Shown: positions 23,748-32,761 of the stretch, piece by piece
How the letters are laid out: every line of letters begins with the position of its first letter
Numbering within the stretch: the stretch's first letter is position 1
NCBI RefSeq assembly: GCF_900230225.1
Contig: NZ_OCNH01000001.1
Location: 558,001 to 622,000 of the forward strand
From: Spirosoma fluviale
GTDB taxonomy: Bacteria > Bacteroidota > Bacteroidia > Cytophagales > Spirosomataceae
Length of the DNA stretch: 64,000 nt
Direction of reading: 5' to 3'
Program-made: the position numbers and the translations under genes
Notes under the pieces: generated by a model
What the model was told of the DNA's origin: nothing
What the model saw: only the letters and a program-made list of their open reading frames with translations
The model's database searches: none

Positions 23748-26705
23748 CTAGTACTTCATCTCTCCCCGGTCTTTTTCCACCGCACTCCGGCCTTCTTTCA
23801 TCCAGACGGGCATAGGAGCATCTTTCAGGTAATAATCGAAGTATTGGTATAACCGAATGCTCAGGTCTTTGGCATTGTGGCGCTGGGTCAGGTTGTGGCC
23901 TTCGCCGTTGTAGACCAGCATCCAGACCGGCTTGTTCAGTCGACGCAGCGCCGAGAACAGCTCGATTCCCTGATACCAGGGGACGGCTCCGTCGGCGTCG
24001 TTGTGGGTCATCATCAGGGGCGTTTCGATCCGGTTGGCAAAGAAAAGGGGTGAGTTCTCGATGTAATTCATCGGTTTATCCCACAGTGTTCCGCCAATGC
24101 GGCTCTGTGTTTTCTCGTACTGGAATGCCCGGCTAATGCCCGTTTCCCACCGAATACCGCCGTAAGCAGAGGTCATGTTCGCCACCGGTGCGCCCGCTTC
24201 GGCCGCCCGGAAGAGGTTGGTGCGGGTGATGATGTAAGCGGTTTGATACCCACCCCAGCTTTGGCCCTGAATACCCAAACGGTCACGGTCTACGAACCCT
24301 TTGTCGAGCAGACTTAATACACCCGGCACAATACAATCGTAGGCATTAGGCCCCGGTTGCCCGGTTGTGTACACAATATCCGGTACGAAAACCAGATAGC
24401 CATTCGAGACGCAATAGGGAATGTTGATGGTCGATCGGCTGGGCGAAGGTGCCCGGTAGTCATTCAGTGTTTCGACGTTACGCTCGTAGAAGTACGTGAG
24501 CATAGGGTACTTTTTGGTGGGATCGAAGCCTTCCGGTTTGAAAAGTAACCCTTCGAGTTTAATCCCATTTGTTCCGATCCAGCTCACAATTTCGGCACTG
24601 CCCCACCGAACGCTGTCCTGCTGCGGGTTGGTACGAGTAAGCTGAATAGGGGAGGCCAGCGTAGTATCGGTCTGAAAGAGGTTGGTCGACTCTTTGTAAT
24701 TCCCGCGATAGAACGTGATAACGGGGGCGTTCTTTGCCTTGTTTAATCCGAAATAGCGGTGATTGCTTCGGGTGAGCACCGTTGGTTCAGCAACCGCCAG
24801 CCCATTTTTGCTCTTCAAAATACCGGTTGCTTTATCACTTTCCCAGATACCCGTTAAAAACAGTTCAGCTTTGGGGTCGATGGCTTTTTCAACGGCGGCC
24901 GACCGTCGGCCCGGTGTATCGTCGTCGCTGTCGACTTCAGCCCGGCGCAGGCGAATTTTATTTTTACGTCCCCAACCAGCCGTCAGATTGGTTGGTTTCT
25001 CCTTGCCAGTGGGGTCTACCTGCCAGATGTCGTACCGGTCATACAGCCAGAGGTACCGGTCGCCGGTTGTCCAGCCTGCTGAGCCATAAGCACCCGGTAA
25101 ATTGGGGGTGTCATGTTCCTCGTCGAAAAATTTACTGGGCAGGCCACGCGTGAGGTCCAGACGCTTGCCATCGGCCACCGACCACGCCCGCCAGAGCGAA
25201 TCCCGTTCATCGAACCAGTAAGCGTACTTGCCCTCGGGCGACAGTTTAGGCTGGGAGGCCATGATGTCATTGGCGATACGCTTCTTTTCGCCCGTTTGGG
25301 TATCGATCAGGTACAGGTCCGTATGGCCGGGGTCCCACGACGCCTGAACCTGATACGGGAGGTCACTCAATCCCAGCAAATACCGGCTGTTTGTTTTGGG
25401 GTCAAAACTTACGGTCGGCATTTCCCGACTGGCTAACGGAATAACCTTACCAGATGCCAGATCGTAAAGCGTTAGAAAACCACGCTCTTTTTCTTCCTTG
25501 AGCCGCCGTTGCTGCATGGGTTGCAAGCGGGTGTCGGTCCAGGTCCAGATGTCCATTTTGACTTTTTCGTCATCAGGCGTCAACGTGTCTTTGGTTGGCT
25601 TGGGCGCAATGGGCGACGTGGAGAAATAGAGCCGTTTGCCATCGTCCGAGAATTTTGGCTCACGATACTCATTCACCGACCACCGTTTAGGTAGGGCCGC
25701 CGTCAATGTGTCGGCAATGACTTTGAAGGGTGCTTCGGGGGCCGTCGTTTTTGCTTTTTTACCTTTCGCAGCTACGGCCGGTGCCAGGCTCTTATAGTAT
25801 AGAGTGAAAACTTTTACATCACTGCCGGCACTATCGGCGGAGGCCATCCAGCTAAGTTGCTGGCCTATTTTGTCAATAGCCAGGCCTTTGTAAATCTTCC
25901 GTTTCGAGCTGGTATCAACGAGCATGGTCTGACTGCTGGCGGTGTTGAACAGAAACACGCCGGGAACGCTCGATTCGCCCGTTTTCAGGGAGTCGTTGGC
26001 TGATTCTTTGCTATAGAAGATTGCCTGACCATTGTCCGACATCACCACGTTCGACACATACCGGACCGTTTTGCGCGTACCATCGGCCATGTTCAGCAGC
26101 GTCAGATCGTCACCTTTTGGTTTTTTAACGGGGCCTTTCCGCGTTGCCACGGTGGTCGTTGAAACAGGTGCCGAGGGAGCCAGGGTGTCTTTCAGCGAGG
26201 CACTTCGGGACGCGGGAGCCGCCCGTTCTTCTTTACGTTCCTGTACAACCGCCAGCCATGAACCGGCATCTTTGCCGAAGACAAACGATTTGGCATTAGG
26301 TAATTTCGTTGGTTTTCCTGTTTCAAGGTTTAATACGAGTAAACTGTCTTTCGGCAGCTCGTCCGTTTTCTTTTTCTTGAGTTTAGCGTTTCGGGTGGCC
26401 ATGTAGGGCGCTTTCAGCCGCACAACCAGAAACTTGCTGTCGGGGGTAAACTGCGCCATATAGCCACGGGGGAAAACATACTGCTTGCGGTTCGTGTTGG
26501 CAGTAGACGATACCACTTCCAATCGGCCGTCGCCTTCCTGTAGGTCAATCTGGTAGGCAATCCAGCGGCCGTCGTCCGACAGTTTTTCAGACCGTACAGT
26601 CTGCCAACGGTCATAGTCCGTTGAGTTTAGTGCTCGTTTCTGAGTTTGGGCTAGCAGAGGGTAAGCAAGAAAAAAATAGAGCACTAGTTGACAGAAGTGT
26701 TTCAT
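23748..26705 (-). CDS. Secreted S9-family prolyl oligopeptidase-like peptidase
   Basis: 985 aa with signal peptide. An N-terminal propeller region of about 650 residues contains insertions rich in Lys/Ala/Pro. The C-terminal peptidase domain has Ser in 'GIQGQSWGGYQTAYI', Asp in 'THNDADGAVPW' and His in 'NGEGHNLTQRHN'. This is the catalytic order of S9 dipeptidyl-peptidase/acylaminoacyl-peptidase enzymes. It would cleave short peptides in the periplasm. It is longer than typical DPP-IV because of the propeller insertions, which is common in Bacteroidota homologues. Confidence 0.93.
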   Translation of the reverse strand: MKHFCQLVLYFFLAYPLLAQTQKRALNSTDYDRWQTVRSEKLSDDGRWIAYQIDLQEGDGRLEVVSSTANTNRKQYVFPRGYMAQFTPDSKFLVVRLKAPYMATRNAKLKKKKTDELPKDSLLVLNLETGKPTKLPNAKSFVFGKDAGSWLAVVQERKEERAAPASRSASLKDTLAPSAPVSTTTVATRKGPVKKPKGDDLTLLNMADGTRKTVRYVSNVVMSDNGQAIFYSKESANDSLKTGESSVPGVFLFNTASSQTMLVDTSSKRKIYKGLAIDKIGQQLSWMASADSAGSDVKVFTLYYKSLAPAVAAKGKKAKTTAPEAPFKVIADTLTAALPKRWSVNEYREPKFSDDGKRLYFSTSPIAPKPTKDTLTPDDEKVKMDIWTWTDTRLQPMQQRRLKEEKERGFLTLYDLASGKVIPLASREMPTVSFDPKTNSRYLLGLSDLPYQVQASWDPGHTDLYLIDTQTGEKKRIANDIMASQPKLSPEGKYAYWFDERDSLWRAWSVADGKRLDLTRGLPSKFFDEEHDTPNLPGAYGSAGWTTGDRYLWLYDRYDIWQVDPTGKEKPTNLTAGWGRKNKIRLRRAEVDSDDDTPGRRSAAVEKAIDPKAELFLTGIWESDKATGILKSKNGLAVAEPTVLTRSNHRYFGLNKAKNAPVITFYRGNYKESTNLFQTDTTLASPIQLTRTNPQQDSVRWGSAEIVSWIGTNGIKLEGLLFKPEGFDPTKKYPMLTYFYERNVETLNDYRAPSPSRSTINIPYCVSNGYLVFVPDIVYTTGQPGPNAYDCIVPGVLSLLDKGFVDRDRLGIQGQSWGGYQTAYIITRTNLFRAAEAGAPVANMTSAYGGIRWETGISRAFQYEKTQSRIGGTLWDKPMNYIENSPLFFANRIETPLMMTHNDADGAVPWYQGIELFSALRRLNKPVWMLVYNGEGHNLTQRHNAKDLSIRLYQYFDYYLKDAPMPVWMKEGRSAVEKDRGEMKY

Positions 26706-26788
26706 GAAGCAATAAGAGTTAGTGTTTTAACGAAAATACGTAAAACCTATCATTCGTCCATTGGTGTCACCCAATCACCCTATTAGTT

Positions 26789-27466
26789 ATGAGATACATA
26801 CCATTCTTTGTGCTTTTATTGATCGGTATTCCTTTACACAGCTACTGCCAGCAGAATAGCCGACTTAAGAACGAACTCGATAGTATGTATGTGCTGGATC
26901 AGCGCAACCGGGAGTGGCTCACTAAATTGGGGAATAATCAGCCATTAACTGATAGCTTAAGTACCGTATACAAGGTCGATCGGGCCAACCTCGCGGGGAG
27001 GTTGTGGGCCGAACAAACGAAAATTGACACCAGCAATCTGGCCCGGGCCGAAGCTATTCTAAAAGAACAGGGTTATCCTGGAAAGAGCGTAGTCGGGACG
27101 CCCACCAATGAAGCTGTTTTTTACATCATTCAGCATTCCAATAAAATTGATAGGTACCTGCCTGTAATAAAAAAAGCGGCCGATCAGGAAGAGCTGCCTT
27201 TTTATCAATACGCCATGATGCTCGACCGATCCCTGATGTATGGGGGCAAACCCCAACTGTATGGTACACAAGTCTCCTGCCGACAGTTGAAAAGTACCCG
27301 GCAGTCGCGTTGTTTTGTCTGGCCAATTACCAATGCTAAAGACGTCAATACACGCCGAAAACAGGCTGGTTTTGACTTGACAGTAGAAGAAAATGCCAAC
27401 CGATTGAATGCAGCCTACGAACCAGCCAGTACCGTTGAGGAGATACGGAAAATGTACGTATTCTGA
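26789..27466 (+). CDS. DUF6624 domain protein, secreted
   Basis: 225 aa with a signal peptide ('FFVLLLIGIPLHSYCQQ'). The core 'EQGYPGKSVVGTPTNEAVFY' with 'IIQHSNKIDRYLP', 'ALMLDR'-like 'AMMLDRSLMYGGKPQLYGTQ' and the C-terminal 'RRKQAGFDLTVEENANRL' correspond to DUF6624. Members are found in Bacteroidota and actinobacteria; function is unknown. It stands alone, divergent from the S9 peptidase gene. Confidence 0.78.
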   Translation: MRYIPFFVLLLIGIPLHSYCQQNSRLKNELDSMYVLDQRNREWLTKLGNNQPLTDSLSTVYKVDRANLAGRLWAEQTKIDTSNLARAEAILKEQGYPGKSVVGTPTNEAVFYIIQHSNKIDRYLPVIKKAADQEELPFYQYAMMLDRSLMYGGKPQLYGTQVSCRQLKSTRQSRCFVWPITNAKDVNTRRKQAGFDLTVEENANRLNAAYEPASTVEEIRKMYVF

Positions 27467-27526
27467 TCAGGCAAACAGCTTCAGCCTGCGCAGGGATGGT
27501 TAGGCAAAGTTGTTTGCCGACCTTAC

Positions 27527-28600
27527 TTAGGCCTGAACCAGCTCCGCCAGCCCCACTCCTGAATCGGCAGCGCCGTAGTAAACCCAGATTTTGCCCGCGT
27601 TTACGCTGTCGGCGGGCCACTGAATCCAGCCATTTGAGAAAACGACATTGGGAAAGAATCCTTCCCGTTCCCACGGTAGTTCGGGCGTAAGCAGGGGGAT
27701 GGAGGAGCGGTCCAGCAGGTTGGAGGGGTCGTTGGTATCGAGTAACGCCAGGGCCAGGGCGTAAGCATGCGTAGCGTCGGCACCATGGTAGCAAACCAGC
27801 CAGCCTTCATCGGTTAATATTGGTTCGGGACCAGCCCCAATTTTGCCGCCTTCCCAGGCGAACGCTTCCGTTGATGGAGCTGAAGTAGCCTGCCCCCGTC
27901 CGCCAAACAGGAATTTGTGGTTTCCCCAATGAATCCCATCGGTCGATTCGGCCAGCCAGACCGAAGGCTTCCCGATCTCAGACACCATTGGCCGATGAAG
28001 GAGCATGTACTTGCCGTTAATCTTTTGCGGGAACAGAGCCACGTCCTTGTTGGGTGGGGGCAAAATCATACCTACCCGTTCGACTGTCTCGAAATCGGTC
28101 GTTACGGCCAGACCAACGCCCGGTCCGTGCTCCGAAACAGCGGTATAAGTAATCCAGTATTTGCCTTCCAGAAACGTGATCCGGGCATCTTCAATCCCGA
28201 ATGATTCGTCCATCCGGGCCGGAAACAGGAACGGTTTTTCGTCGATGGTGAAGTGAACACCATCCTGGCTACGGGCCAGACGGAGGTGGCTTATGGAGGT
28301 TAGATAAACCTTGCCATCGAGCGTTACTACCCGAGGGTCGTAGGGTTCGGCGGGTTCCGGGAACCGCTTGATCGTTAGAGTTAATTCGCCGTCCTGCTCG
28401 TCGATCAGCGGGACAAGAATAAACCCTTCTTCGGCGGGTGGGGCTTCGGCAACCCGCAGGAGCAGTAAAATTTCGCCCTTGTAATAACACGCAGCCGGAT
28501 TGAAAGCGCCCAGTACCTCAAAACCGGCAAAAGTTGGTTTTACGTCGCTGGTTTGAATAATTGGCTGGTCAAAAAGTCGCCGGAGTTGATAATCTCTCAT
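27527..28600 (-). CDS. Glycoside hydrolase family 130 protein (phosphorylase-like)
   Basis: 357 aa, no signal peptide. A five-bladed propeller fold is indicated by 'GAFNPAACYYKGEILLLLRV', 'YDPRVVTLDGKVYLTSISHL' and 'SFGIEDARITFLEGKYWITY'. The Asp of 'EDARIT' corresponds to the GH130 general acid. GH130 enzymes phosphorolyse beta-mannosides such as mannosyl-glucose or mannooligosaccharides in the cytosol; some are hydrolases. The specificity cannot be read here, and no transporter or mannanase gene is adjacent. Confidence 0.9.
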   Translation of the reverse strand: MRDYQLRRLFDQPIIQTSDVKPTFAGFEVLGAFNPAACYYKGEILLLLRVAEAPPAEEGFILVPLIDEQDGELTLTIKRFPEPAEPYDPRVVTLDGKVYLTSISHLRLARSQDGVHFTIDEKPFLFPARMDESFGIEDARITFLEGKYWITYTAVSEHGPGVGLAVTTDFETVERVGMILPPPNKDVALFPQKINGKYMLLHRPMVSEIGKPSVWLAESTDGIHWGNHKFLFGGRGQATSAPSTEAFAWEGGKIGAGPEPILTDEGWLVCYHGADATHAYALALALLDTNDPSNLLDRSSIPLLTPELPWEREGFFPNVVFSNGWIQWPADSVNAGKIWVYYGAADSGVGLAELVQA

Positions 28601-28756
28601 TTATACTGAATTAGCGTTGGGCGTAGCATGCACATACTCAGTAACTCACAAAGAGAAGGCTGTGTTCGGCGGTAAAAAGTCTAAGAAGTTTGTAAAATGA
28701 CTAAACCTTCCGGGAAATTGACGCGTTATGAGGGGTGAACTAACTTTTATACTCTG

Positions 28757-29023
28757 TTGACCATGATTTACGAGCCAGCGTTTGATCAGGACGAAGATGT
28801 TCTGATGCTTAACCCAGATCCAGAAACAGCCGCCTTCGACGACGACGACGATGACTTCGATGACGCGGGTGCTGATTTCGATGAACTGGGCTCCGGAGCC
28901 GCCAGCGGCTATGGAGCAGATGATTTAGACGACATAGAAGAGGACTTCAATGAGGATGATCTGGATGAAGATCTGGACGACGACTCCATTGAAGATGATC
29001 TGGACGACGATAGCATGGAGTAA
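28757..29023 (+). CDS. Very acidic 88-aa protein of unknown function
   Basis: Nearly half of the residues are Asp or Glu, in runs such as 'DDDDDFDDAGADFDE' and repeats 'DDLDEDLDDDSIEDDLDDD'. There is no signal peptide or Cys. Such proteins can bind cations or basic proteins. A plausible start codon and good spacing to the following acidic gene support it as real; I do not recognise a family. Confidence 0.65.
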   Translation: MTMIYEPAFDQDEDVLMLNPDPETAAFDDDDDDFDDAGADFDELGSGAASGYGADDLDDIEEDFNEDDLDEDLDDDSIEDDLDDDSME

Positions 29024-29110
29024 TGTTTATCGGGCCGATCAACAACCGATTCGTCCGTTATCGTGAGTCGTATTAATCAGTTCACTACATTTCTTTACTC
29101 AATCACTAAC

Positions 29111-29290
29111 ATGGCAGATTCAGAAGCAATCCCAGACCCTGAAGAAGAACTAATCGTTTCGTCGGAGGACGCCGTTACGGAAGGAACCGCACCCGATGCG
29201 GACACCCAATCGTCTGCGGCTAGTGAGGCCGGTGGTCGTACCGACGAAAGTGGCTCCCGTGCTCCTAATGACCCCGCTGAAGGCGCGTAA
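29111..29290 (+). CDS. Small acidic disordered protein, 59 aa
   Basis: From the ATG at 29111: 'MADSEAIPDPEEELIVSSED' then a Ser/Ala/Gly/Asp-rich tail. It is predicted to be disordered. An in-frame start at 29063 is possible. It follows the 88-aa acidic gene by 87 bp and ends before a periodic hairpin. No family is recognised. Confidence 0.5.
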   Translation: MADSEAIPDPEEELIVSSEDAVTEGTAPDADTQSSAASEAGGRTDESGSRAPNDPAEGA

Positions 29291-29303
29291 AGAAATGTAG
29301 CTT

Positions 29304-29357
29304 GATGAATTAAGAATGATGCGTATTGCGCAGCCAATCGATCATTCTTAATTCATC
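29304..29357. repeat. Heptad-phased intergenic palindrome A
   Basis: Arms 29304-29320 and 29341-29357 are perfect 17-mers. On the minus strand the right arm and its flank read AATGATG-AATTAAG-AATGAT, a 7-nt period. It overlaps the last codons of the isochorismate synthase gene and separates convergent genes, so it can act as a terminator. Confidence 0.75.
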
Positions 29358-30658
29358 ATTACCTGTAGTAAAGTCTGGCACTTCATTTCGGTTTCGACCC
29401 ATTCCCGCTCAGGGACCGAATCTTCCGTAAGGCCCGCGCCAGCATAAAGAGTTGCCATGTTTCCTTCCAGTTTCATACAGCGGATGTGAACAAAGAGGTC
29501 ACTTTCTGCCCCTTCGTTATCTGTATTGACATTCACCGGCCCCAGAAAGCCGCTGTAAAACTCCCGGTCGTGGGTTTCATGTCGACCAATAAAGTTAAAC
29601 GCTACATCGCGGGGCATTCCGCACACCGCTGAGGTCGGGTGGAGCAGCCGCAGCATAACCGTACCCAGTTGCGGATATCGAACGGCCTGTGTGTCGACGG
29701 TGAAATAGGTGCTTAGGTGCATCAGGTTACCCGCAATGACCGTTTTGGGCCCCTCTTCCAGGTATTCGCGCAACCGTATTTTTTTGAAACACTCAATAAT
29801 ATACCGGCTTACCAGCGCCTGCTCTTCAATCTCTTTTTGCGACCACATGGCTTCGGCGGGCCGCTTAAGCGTTCCATCTGCGTCAAAAGCCGACTGCGTA
29901 CCGGCGAGTGAGGCTGTTCTGAAAATACCATCGGCGTCAACACTCACCAGCCGTTCGGGCGTGGCACTGATCCAGATCTGTCCTCTTTCCGGAATCGATA
30001 CAGCCGATATGAATGCCGTTGGATACGCCGTACACAGCTTATCGAATAAGGCAACGGCATCGGGCGCGTCGGTAAAATGCACCTGCTTGGTTCTGGATAA
30101 AACCACTTTTCGGAACTCACCCCGCTGCATGGCCTCAACGGCATGGGCTACATTACGTACATAAGCAGCCTGAGCATCGGGGTCGGAGAGGGGTGTTACC
30201 GCCTGCGCTGTTTTTTCTGGCGTCTGGATAGCCATTTGCTCCCGCAAAACTTGCTGAAACTCACCGGCTGGGGCGTTGATTTTGATTGCCACCTCCCGTT
30301 TGTCAGCTGGTTCGGAGAAGGAAGCCTGAATGTCGGCACGCAGAAAAAGCGATTCGGTACTAATGCTGTTACCTAAAGTCGAGCCGAACGACATATTAGT
30401 AGGCGCAGTGCTGGCCAAATTGTCGAAAGGGCTAATCAGGAAGCCAGCCGGTAGCTCGTCCAAATCCGCCGATACGCGGGGGAGTACCTCATCGAACGAA
30501 ACGATGAGGTGTTTGTCCTGCTTATTGGGTAAGCGCCAGAGGGCAGCCGGAAAGCCAAGCAGCTGAGCCGTTTCCCAAAGGTGACTGGCGCTGGGCTTAC
30601 CGGTTCGATTATAAAATTCAGTTGTTGATGAAGTCGTACTAAAATAATCAGGTTGCAT
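29348..30658 (-). CDS. Isochorismate synthase (chorismate-binding enzyme)
   Basis: 436 aa. The C-terminal chorismate-binding domain shows 'VVLSRTKQVHF', 'FISAVSIPERGQIWISATPE', 'FRTASLAGT', 'EEQALVSRYI', 'LHPTSAVCGMPRDVAFNFI' and 'DREFYSGFLGPV', with the catalytic Lys near 'FRKVVLSRTK' and the Mg-binding Glu residues. This is the MenF/EntC/DhbC group, converting chorismate to isochorismate, in Bacteroidota usually for menaquinone. No other men gene lies in the window, so menF versus entC is left open. Confidence 0.9.
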   Translation of the reverse strand: MQPDYFSTTSSTTEFYNRTGKPSASHLWETAQLLGFPAALWRLPNKQDKHLIVSFDEVLPRVSADLDELPAGFLISPFDNLASTAPTNMSFGSTLGNSISTESLFLRADIQASFSEPADKREVAIKINAPAGEFQQVLREQMAIQTPEKTAQAVTPLSDPDAQAAYVRNVAHAVEAMQRGEFRKVVLSRTKQVHFTDAPDAVALFDKLCTAYPTAFISAVSIPERGQIWISATPERLVSVDADGIFRTASLAGTQSAFDADGTLKRPAEAMWSQKEIEEQALVSRYIIECFKKIRLREYLEEGPKTVIAGNLMHLSTYFTVDTQAVRYPQLGTVMLRLLHPTSAVCGMPRDVAFNFIGRHETHDREFYSGFLGPVNVNTDNEGAESDLFVHIRCMKLEGNMATLYAGAGLTEDSVPEREWVETEMKCQTLLQVMMN

Positions 30659-30902
30659 AGCCGATAACCGGGCGGGTTAGGCCCCGTTGCAGAGATAACA
30701 GTTTGTACATGAATTTTGTGCGTAACAATCTAAAACTGTTCTATTTCGCTTTTAACAGACAGATGTTCAGGTAGTTTGTTTCGTATGAATCGATTTTTTA
30801 AAGGTATAGTTAAGAAAAACTACCCGATTTTGTAACGGTAAAAAAGAAAAGTCGCTGCCGTAAACGAGATTTTCTTTTTTTGCGCTTCCAAACATTCCAA
30901 CC

Positions 30903-31592
30903 ATGAACGCCTTTTTCAGCCTTCCCAAACCCCTTCATTTCGTTCCTTTTATCTTGAGTTTGGTAACTTTCTATCCCTGTGCTGCCCAGCCGCCCATGCT
31001 TCGGATACTCGACAAACCCATCGTTTTCGATGAAGAACGGAAACAGTTATCGCTTGACTACTTAGCCAGGCGGCATGGCATTCGACAATCGGAACCGTAC
31101 ATAAAACCAAAGATGATTGTGCTGCACTGGACGGCTGTACCAACGCTCGAAGCGACCTTCGATCTGTTTAATCCGAGTGTGCTATCGGGTCGTCCTGACC
31201 TTCAGGTGGCCAGCCGCTTAAATACATCCGTTCCTTTTGTGATCGATCGCGATGGTACTATCTACCGATTTCTGCCCGACACGGTCTTTACCCGCCATTG
31301 CATTGGGCTGAATCACTGCGCCATTGGTATCGAAAATGTTGGCGATAATGACCTGACCGATGCACAGCTCGAAGCCAATGTGCAACTAGTGCGTTACTTG
31401 AAACAACGGTACGCCATCGAGTACCTGATTGGCCATTACGAATACAAAGATTTTATTGGAACCCCACTCTGGAAAGAAACCGACTCGACCTACCTGACCG
31501 GTAAAACCGACCCCGGAAAAGAATTTATGAAGAATGTACGGCAGCGGGTTAAAGAACTTAACCTCAAAGGAAGTCCGTTGCAGGCGGAGTAG
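30903..31592 (+). CDS. N-acetylmuramoyl-L-alanine amidase (Amidase_2)
   Basis: 229 aa with a signal peptide ('LSLVTFYPCAAQP'). The zinc amidase motifs are present: 'MIVLHWTAVPT' (first His), 'HCIGLNHCAIGIENVGD' (second region) and 'KTDPGKEF' with the preceding 'LIGHYEYK'. It should cut the amide bond between MurNAc and L-Ala in peptidoglycan, in the periplasm. It is followed on the same strand by corA with a 100-bp gap. Confidence 0.9.
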   Translation: MNAFFSLPKPLHFVPFILSLVTFYPCAAQPPMLRILDKPIVFDEERKQLSLDYLARRHGIRQSEPYIKPKMIVLHWTAVPTLEATFDLFNPSVLSGRPDLQVASRLNTSVPFVIDRDGTIYRFLPDTVFTRHCIGLNHCAIGIENVGDNDLTDAQLEANVQLVRYLKQRYAIEYLIGHYEYKDFIGTPLWKETDSTYLTGKTDPGKEFMKNVRQRVKELNLKGSPLQAE

Positions 31593-31695
31593 ACGCGGAG
31601 AGATTGTTTCTGTCAGGTGACATAAATTCAATTTGGAGCGGGATAAATGGTTTCTTTTCTACGAACTTCGCGACCGTAACTTTGCTCTCGACTTT

Positions 31696-32646
31696 ATGAT
31701 CCGTATCTTTCAGCAGGACGCTACCGCCGTCCGGAAAATTCGTGATATCGACTCCTTCTCCAATACCGAGCGTACGCTTTGGGTGGATTTGCAAAACCCC
31801 ACACCCGCCGAGATCAAGAGCGTTGAAGAGAAATTTGATGTCGATTTTCTGAGCCAGCAGGAGCAGTTGGAAATTGAAAGCAGCTCGCGCTACATTGAAG
31901 AAGATGATTTTCTGATCGCCAACTCCAATTTTCTGGTACCCGATTCGGAGCAACGGTACATCAACGTACCCGTGAGCTTCCTGCTCAAAGACGACACCCT
32001 CTTTACGTATCGCAACGCCGACCTGAAATCATTTGCCGACACAGTGAAGCGTATCAAATCGCGCCGGGCGTTATTCAGCGATGGCGCGCAAATCCTGATT
32101 TCGATCTTTGAATCCCGGATCGACTACGATGCGGACTTGATCGAACTGGTCTCCGGTGAGATCAAGGCCATCAACCGGCTACTCGATCTCGACGCCAATC
32201 TGGACCGCGAAATGCTGCTTAACATCAACGATTACCAGGAGCTGACGATGCTGATACGGGAAAATGTGGTTGATAAACAGCGCGTTATTACGTCCATGAT
32301 TCGTTCTGATGGCTGGTTCAACGAAGCTGAGCAGCAACGCCTTCGAACACTTATAAAGGACATTAATTCACTCATTGAACATACGAACTTCATTTTTGAG
32401 CGGCTGGAATTCCTGCAAAATACGTACCTCGGTCTTATTGATCTGGAACAGAATCGGGTCGTGAAAATCTTTACAGTTGTATCGCTCGTTTTCCTGCCGC
32501 CTACCTTGCTGGCCAGTATCTGGGGGATGAATTTCGATGAAATGCCCGAAATTCACTGGAAGTATGGCTATGTGTTTGCTTTGGCCATGATGGTATTCTC
32601 GTCGGCCCTGACCGTCTGGATCTTCCGGCGCAAAAACTGGCTGTAG
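31696..32646 (+). CDS. corA: CorA-type magnesium/cobalt transporter
   Basis: 316 aa from the ATG at 31696; a TTG at 31633 in frame is unlikely. A long acidic cytosolic domain ('ESSSRYIEEDDFLIANSNFL') and a coiled-coil stalk precede two C-terminal membrane helices. The pore signature is 'SIWGMNFDEMPEI' (GMN) and the tail is basic ('FRRKNWL'). It acts as a pentameric Mg2+ channel-transporter in the inner membrane. Length is normal for the family. Confidence 0.93.
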   Translation: MIRIFQQDATAVRKIRDIDSFSNTERTLWVDLQNPTPAEIKSVEEKFDVDFLSQQEQLEIESSSRYIEEDDFLIANSNFLVPDSEQRYINVPVSFLLKDDTLFTYRNADLKSFADTVKRIKSRRALFSDGAQILISIFESRIDYDADLIELVSGEIKAINRLLDLDANLDREMLLNINDYQELTMLIRENVVDKQRVITSMIRSDGWFNEAEQQRLRTLIKDINSLIEHTNFIFERLEFLQNTYLGLIDLEQNRVVKIFTVVSLVFLPPTLLASIWGMNFDEMPEIHWKYGYVFALAMMVFSSALTVWIFRRKNWL

Positions 32647-32761
32647 GCTGGCATAGGGCCTTTACTGAACAACTTTATTGGATGGCCGGTTAAACGTTTG
32701 GGGGGCAGACATATCTAACCTTCGACGCGTTTCGATACGCGGTAGATAACGACCTACTGTC

